From Oscillospiraceae bacterium (GTDB lineage: Bacteria; Bacillota; Clostridia; Oscillospirales; Acutalibacteraceae), in the NCBI GenBank assembly GCA_902795765.1, contig CADBMQ010000206.1, positions 1 to 8,944 on the forward strand: a stretch of DNA of 8,944 bases, given 5' to 3'. Shown in pieces: positions 5,299 to 8,944 of the stretch. The first letter of the stretch is position 1. The number at the start of each line of letters is the position of its first letter. The notes under the pieces were generated by a model, which saw only the letters and a list, made by a program, of their open reading frames with translations, ran no database searches and was not told the DNA's origin. The position numbers and the translations under genes are program-made.

Positions 5299-6405
5299 AT
5301 GAAAATTATTTGTGATAAAGATGTTATAACATCAGCAGTCAGCGGTGTATCAAAAGCAGTGTCTTCAAAAGCTGCTATGCCCGTTTTGGAAGGTATATAT
5401 GTAAAGGCATCGGGTTCAGTTGCAACTTTTATCGGCTACGATTTATCTATTGCTATTAAAACGACAGTCGAAGCAGATGTTCGTGAAGAAGGTGGCATTA
5501 TCATCAATGCCCGTCTTTTTTCCGACTTTTTGAGAAGTGCAAGACAAAGTGTCAGCATCACAACTGATGAAAAGAATAATGTAAAACTCGCATCGGGAAG
5601 CGCAGAAATTTCGATTGCAGGAAGAAGTATTTCGGAATTTCCCGAAATTCCCGAAGTTGAAGATAAAAACAGCGTTTCAATGGAATATGATATGTTTAAG
5701 AAGATGGTTAATCAAACAGTTTTTGCGACTGCGGTTGAAGATAATAATCAGCTTTTTAAAGGTGTTAATTTTGAATTCCGTGAAAATATGATAAGACTCG
5801 TTGGTATTGACGGCAAACGTCTTGCAATCAGAAATGAAAAGGTTATTAACGAAAAAGAGTTGTCTTTCATTGTTCCTGCAAAAACCTTGACAGAGCTTGT
5901 TCGTTTGACATCGGACGACGCAGAAACTGTTGATATCACTCTCGATAGAAATCACGTTTCATTTTTCGCAGGTGGTTTCACAGTTATTTCCCGTCTTATC
6001 TACGGCGATTATGTTAAATATGAAACAATAATTCCGCAGGAAAGAGAAATTGAAATTCGTGTGAATGTTCGTGATTTTATCAACGCAATCGAGCGTGTTT
6101 CATTGATGATTACAGAAAGAGTTAAAAGCCCTGTTAGAATTGCACTTCGTGACAATACAATAAATTTCCGTTGTATTTCGGAAGTTGGTGTCGCAACCGA
6201 CTCGATTGAATGTGAAAATAATAGCGAATCTGCGATTGTTTTGGGATTTAACAATAAATATATGCTTGACGCATTGAAAGCAACGGACTGTGACGAAGTT
6301 AAAATGGAGTTCATCAGCCCGATTAAACCTATAAAAATCACACCTCTTGAAGGCGACGATTTTATCTTTATCGTAATGCCCGTTCAAGTAGAATTGGAAC
6401 AGTAA
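5299..6405 (+). CDS. dnaN: DNA polymerase III subunit beta (sliding clamp)
   Basis: This is the ring-shaped clamp that tethers DNA polymerase III and other replication and repair proteins to DNA. From the chosen start it has 368 residues, the usual length, and begins MKIICDKDVI like its family. Each of the three clamp domains is represented by recognisable landmarks: SKAAMPVLEGIYV and FSDFLR in domain 1; QTVFATAVEDNN, GIDGKRLAIR and FIVPAKTLTEL in domain 2; ISRLIYGDY, NNKYMLDALKA and the C-terminal VMPVQVELEQ in domain 3. The end carries a few more residues than the common short tail. It is the first gene of the operon right of oriC, and one base separates its TAA from the next ATG, suggesting translational coupling. 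No anomalies are visible. Confidence 0.97.
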   Translation: MKIICDKDVITSAVSGVSKAVSSKAAMPVLEGIYVKASGSVATFIGYDLSIAIKTTVEADVREEGGIIINARLFSDFLRSARQSVSITTDEKNNVKLASGSAEISIAGRSISEFPEIPEVEDKNSVSMEYDMFKKMVNQTVFATAVEDNNQLFKGVNFEFRENMIRLVGIDGKRLAIRNEKVINEKELSFIVPAKTLTELVRLTSDDAETVDITLDRNHVSFFAGGFTVISRLIYGDYVKYETIIPQEREIEIRVNVRDFINAIERVSLMITERVKSPVRIALRDNTINFRCISEVGVATDSIECENNSESAIVLGFNNKYMLDALKATDCDEVKMEFISPIKPIKITPLEGDDFIFIVMPVQVELEQ

Positions 6406-6406
6406 T

Positions 6407-6610
6407 ATGATTGAAATTAAAGCAGACGGTTTTATAAAACTTGAAAGTCTTTTGAAAGTTGCGGGAGTTGTCGGCACAGGTGGTCAGGCAAAACTCGTAA
6501 TTCAGGACGGACAGGTTAAAGTAAATGGCGAAATTTGTACTATGCGAGGAAAAAAATTGACTGCCGGTGACAGAGTTTCGGCTCTCGGCGAAGAGATTAA
6601 AGTAATTTAG
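6407..6610 (+). CDS. yaaA: S4-domain RNA-binding protein, YaaA (RlbA) family
   Basis: This is a 67-residue protein that is essentially one S4 RNA-binding domain. Key features are FIKLESLLKVAGVV (10-23), GGQAKLVIQDGQVKVNGE (25-42) and MRGKKLTAGDRV (46-57), the typical alpha-L body of the S4 fold. It belongs to the B. subtilis YaaA type always found between dnaN and recF in Firmicutes, not the unrelated E. coli YaaA. A role in ribosome assembly has been suggested for the family; nothing here adds to that. It sits 1 bp after dnaN and 1 bp before recF (TAA-T-ATG and TAG-T-ATG) with no strong ribosome binding site, so its translation probably depends on upstream ribosomes. Confidence 0.92.
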   Translation: MIEIKADGFIKLESLLKVAGVVGTGGQAKLVIQDGQVKVNGEICTMRGKKLTAGDRVSALGEEIKVI

Positions 6611-6611
6611 T

Positions 6612-7706
6612 ATGCTCGTTAGAAAAGTACAATTTGAAAATTTTCGCAATCTGATAGACGGTGCAGTTGAACTTGACGAAGGAATTAACGTTATCTACGG
6701 TTCAAATGGAATGGGAAAAACCAATTTCATTGAAACTATGTGGATAATCGGCGGAAGACGCTCGTTTCGTGGAGTCAAAGACAACGCACTGATTAAAATA
6801 ACAAACGGCAAGAGAGAAAATTCGGCTCGAATTTGTGCAAGATTTTTTTCGGAAAATCGTGAGCAAACTGCTGAAATGATACTCGGTGCTAAAAAAACTG
6901 CAACATTAAACGGAGTTGATTTGCCACTTGCGTCAAAAATGCAGGAACATTTTCATTCGGTGGTATTTTCGCCGACCGACCTTGAGCTTGTCGAGGATTC
7001 TCCGCAGATAAGACGAAAATGGCTTGATGATACAATAAGTGCGATGCGTCCGAAGTATGACGAAGTTTTGTCGCTTTATCGCAAGTGCTTGGATCAGCGA
7101 AATGCAGTTTTAAAAAACTATTTTGATAATAAAAATTCTGCCGAAATGATGCTCGAAATCTACGACCATCATTTGTCAAGCTACGGCGAATTTTTAATAA
7201 AACAACGCAGACTGTATTTGAAAGCGGTGTCGGATTTAATTCCACCGATTTTTGAGGGACTGTCAAGAGGCAGTGAGCAGTTTGAGCTGGAATATGCGTG
7301 CGGAAGCGGTTGCGGTTTGAGAGAAGAACTCGCAATCGCACTGAAAACGGCTCGTGAGAATGACATAAAATATGCGTCAACAACAGTCGGACCACACCGA
7401 GATGACGTTACACTTAATATCAACGGATTGAATGTTAAAACCTTTGCGTCACAAGGTCAAAAGAGGTCGGCGGTGCTTGCACTGAAACTCTGTGAGGCTC
7501 AAATTGTTGAGAATAATACAGACGAACGACCGATAATTTTGCTCGATGACGTGATGAGCGAACTTGATACATATCGTCGTGATTATGTTTTGAATAAAAT
7601 TACGGGTGGTCAGGTTTTTATAACGTGTTGTGAGCAATCAACAGTTGATATTCAACGCAGAGGCAAAACTTTTTTTGTCGAAAACGGAAAGGTAACTGAA
7701 AAGTAA
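6612..7706 (+). CDS. recF: DNA replication and repair protein RecF
   Basis: This is an SMC-like ATPase that binds gapped or double-stranded DNA and, with RecO and RecR, helps load RecA at stalled forks and gaps. It has 364 residues, a normal size. Walker A is GSNGMGKTN (30-38, K36). An arm and coil region follows, with the family segment FSPTDLELVEDSPQIRRKWLD (119-139). The TVGPHRDD motif is at 258-265. The ABC-type signature is around 280-286 (SQGQKRS) and Walker B at 308-319 (IILLDDVMSELD). The N-terminal FENFRNL matches the family start, supporting the ATG at 6612. It is coupled to yaaA by a 1-bp gap, and its stop codon directly abuts the remB ATG. No defect is seen. Confidence 0.97.
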   Translation: MLVRKVQFENFRNLIDGAVELDEGINVIYGSNGMGKTNFIETMWIIGGRRSFRGVKDNALIKITNGKRENSARICARFFSENREQTAEMILGAKKTATLNGVDLPLASKMQEHFHSVVFSPTDLELVEDSPQIRRKWLDDTISAMRPKYDEVLSLYRKCLDQRNAVLKNYFDNKNSAEMMLEIYDHHLSSYGEFLIKQRRLYLKAVSDLIPPIFEGLSRGSEQFELEYACGSGCGLREELAIALKTARENDIKYASTTVGPHRDDVTLNINGLNVKTFASQGQKRSAVLALKLCEAQIVENNTDERPIILLDDVMSELDTYRRDYVLNKITGGQVFITCCEQSTVDIQRRGKTFFVENGKVTEK

Positions 7707-7973
7707 ATGTATCTATTTTTGGGTGGAAATAAGTCGGTCAGAAGTGACGATATTATAGGCATTTTTGATATGGATAACACCACAACAAGTGCAAAAACAA
7801 GGGACTTTTTGAATGTTGCCCAAAAACGTGGGCAAATTTTTGAAACCTCGTTTGATTTGCCGAAATCGTTTGTTGTCTGCAACAAAAAAGGGACGATAAA
7901 CGACAAAGTTTATTTATCGCAATTAAATCCGTCAACGCTGAAAAAGCGCTCGGACGCAAGTTTTAATTTGTAA
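7707..7973 (+). CDS. remB: RemB/YaaB family regulator (DUF370)
   Basis: This is an 88-residue small protein of the DUF370 family. In B. subtilis RemB (YaaB) lies between recF and gyrB and promotes extracellular-matrix gene expression alongside the DNA-binding RemA. The sequence shows the family pattern: MYLFLGGNKSVRSDDIIGIFDMD at the start, TRDFLNVAQKRGQIFE in the middle, then DLPKSFVVC (50-58), VYLSQLNPSTLKKRS (68-82) and a short tail. The ATG follows the recF stop with no gap; a GGAAAGG within the end of recF (7686-7692) could serve as ribosome binding site. Family and position are clear. A role in matrix control in this organism is only extrapolated. Confidence 0.9.
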   Translation: MYLFLGGNKSVRSDDIIGIFDMDNTTTSAKTRDFLNVAQKRGQIFETSFDLPKSFVVCNKKGTINDKVYLSQLNPSTLKKRSDASFNL

Positions 7974-8001
7974 AAATTTATAAAGGATAGGTTACATAGT
8001 A

Positions 8002-8944
8002 ATGGCTGAAAACAACGAAAACATTATGAATTCCACAGTCGATGCGGAATACGGTGCAGAACAAATTCAGGTTCTCGAAGGACTTGAAGCGGTTAGAAAG
8101 CGCCCTGGTATGTACATCGGCTCGACAGGAGAAAGAGGACTTCATCATCTTGTTTATGAGATTGTGGATAACTCGATAGATGAGGCTTTGGCGGGATATT
8201 GTTCCGAAATTAAGGTCACTATACAAAAAGATAATATCATAAGAGTTGAAGATAACGGCCGTGGTATTCCTGTTGGTATCCAGGAAAAAACAGGTCTCCC
8301 TGCGGTTACTGTCGTATTTACAGTGCTTCACGCAGGTGGTAAATTTGGCGGTGGCGGATATAAAGTTTCGGGTGGTTTGCACGGTGTTGGTTCGTCCGTT
8401 GTAAACGCACTTAGTGATTTTCTCGAAGTTGAAGTTCATTCGGGCGGTAAAATTTATCGTCAGCGTTACGAAAAAGGTGTTGTCGTAACTGACCTCGAAG
8501 TTGTCGGCACGACTGACCATACAGGTACAACTGTAACTTTCAAGCCCGATGCAACAATTTTCACAGATACAACGATTTTCGATTATGATACTTTGCTTAC
8601 TCGTTTGCGTGAGCAGTCATTCCTTAATGCAGGTATTAAAATTGTTTTGACCGATGAGCGTACCGAAGAAGAAGGTGCTATCGAGCAAGGCAAACAGGAT
8701 ATTTTGCATTACGAAGGCGGTATTAAGAGCTATTGCGAGTTTATTTTAAGCAAGAAAAAAGCCGACCGTCTGATTGATGATGTTATCTATGTTGAAGCAT
8801 CTTCAAAGGATATGTATGCCGAAGTTGCACTTCTCTATTGCACAGGATATGACACAAACATAATCAGTTTTGCAAATAATATGCATACCATTGACGGTGG
8901 TACTCACGAAAGTGCGTTTAAAACTGCAATGACAAGAGTTATCA
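8002..8944 (+). CDS. gyrB: DNA gyrase subunit B, N-terminal part (cut by window edge)
   Basis: This is the ATPase subunit of gyrase, which introduces negative supercoils ahead of replication and transcription. The first 314 codons are visible, and the frame is open to the right edge. The GHKL ATPase domain shows [11 protein letters not shown] (32-42), the N-box [10 protein letters not shown] (53-62, N57), DNGRGIP (84-90), the lid [12 protein letters not shown] (114-125) with GLHGVG, and GTTVTFKPD (175-183). The transducer domain has started, with [12 protein letters not shown] at 298-309. The ATG at 8002 follows remB by 28 bp. AAAGGA (7982-7987) is 14 nt upstream, rather far. A second in-frame ATG at 8026 has no better site, so the first is kept. 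A short polar leader (residues 1-20) before the conserved region is common. Confidence 0.97.
   Translation, partial: MAENNENIMNSTVDAEYGAEQIQVLEGLEAVRKRPGMYIGSTGERGLHHLVYEIVDNSIDEALAGYCSEIKVTIQKDNIIRVEDNGRGIPVGIQEKTGLPAVTVVFTVLHAGGKFGGGGYKVSGGLHGVGSSVVNALSDFLEVEVHSGGKIYRQRYEKGVVVTDLEVVGTTDHTGTTVTFKPDATIFTDTTIFDYDTLLTRLREQSFLNAGIKIVLTDERTEEEGAIEQGKQDILHYEGGIKSYCEFILSKKKADRLIDDVIYVEASSKDMYAEVALLYCTGYDTNIISFANNMHTIDGGTHESAFKTAMTRVI

Noticed and set aside
6889..7395. Minus-strand open frame of 168 codons inside recF
   Set aside because: It is antisense to well-conserved RecF coding sequence with low-complexity, Ser/Arg/Leu-rich translation and no recognisable motif.
7978..8520. Long open frame on the minus strand opposite gyrB (180 codons)
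   Set aside because: It is wholly antisense to the conserved GyrB ATPase domain, its translation resembles no family I know, and it has no sensible gene context. It is a shadow of gyrB codon use.

Overview
This is an AT-rich chromosomal segment that carries a replication origin. Gene content points to a Bacillota (Gram-positive) bacterium, probably a Clostridia member of the Oscillospirales/Ruminococcaceae type. The evidence is the order dnaA-dnaN-yaaA-recF-remB-gyrB (as in Bacillus subtilis), a RemB/DUF370 gene, a Firmicutes-style MdxEFG maltodextrin importer with a lipoprotein binding protein, and AAAGGA-type ribosome binding sites. The class and family assignment is inference.

Positions 1-3373 hold malE-malF-malG on the minus strand: a lipoprotein solute-binding protein and two permeases of a CUT1 ABC importer. 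malG runs off the left edge. No ATPase gene is visible. Positions 3374-3599 are the divergent control region, with two palindromes on the mal side and a strong extended -10 promoter for dnaA. Positions 3600-4925 are dnaA. Positions 4926-5298 are a very AT-rich gap that I read as oriC: DnaA-box-like 9-mers, then two abutting boxes, a CCCC block, TTA triplets and an almost pure A/T stretch. Positions 5299-8944 are a tightly packed rightward operon: dnaN, yaaA (S4 domain), recF, remB and the first 314 codons of gyrB. Gaps within it are 1, 1, 0 and 28 bp.

The genes right of oriC form the initiation and early replication set: initiator, sliding clamp, recombination mediator and gyrase. The mal operon is transcribed away from the origin on the other side, so both sides are co-oriented with outgoing forks. 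It occupies the place where many bacteria carry rpmH-rnpA.

The most interesting observation is at the initiator. The DnaA DNA-recognition motif, usually G-R-D-H-T/S-T-V, reads G-R-H-Y-S-T-A here, so two major-groove contact residues are replaced. At the same time the commonest box-like 9-mer in the origin is TTTT(C/T)AACA instead of TTATCCACA. Two such 9-mers sit exactly where the basal unwinding system of Firmicutes origins places its DnaA boxes. Initiator and boxes may have changed specificity together.
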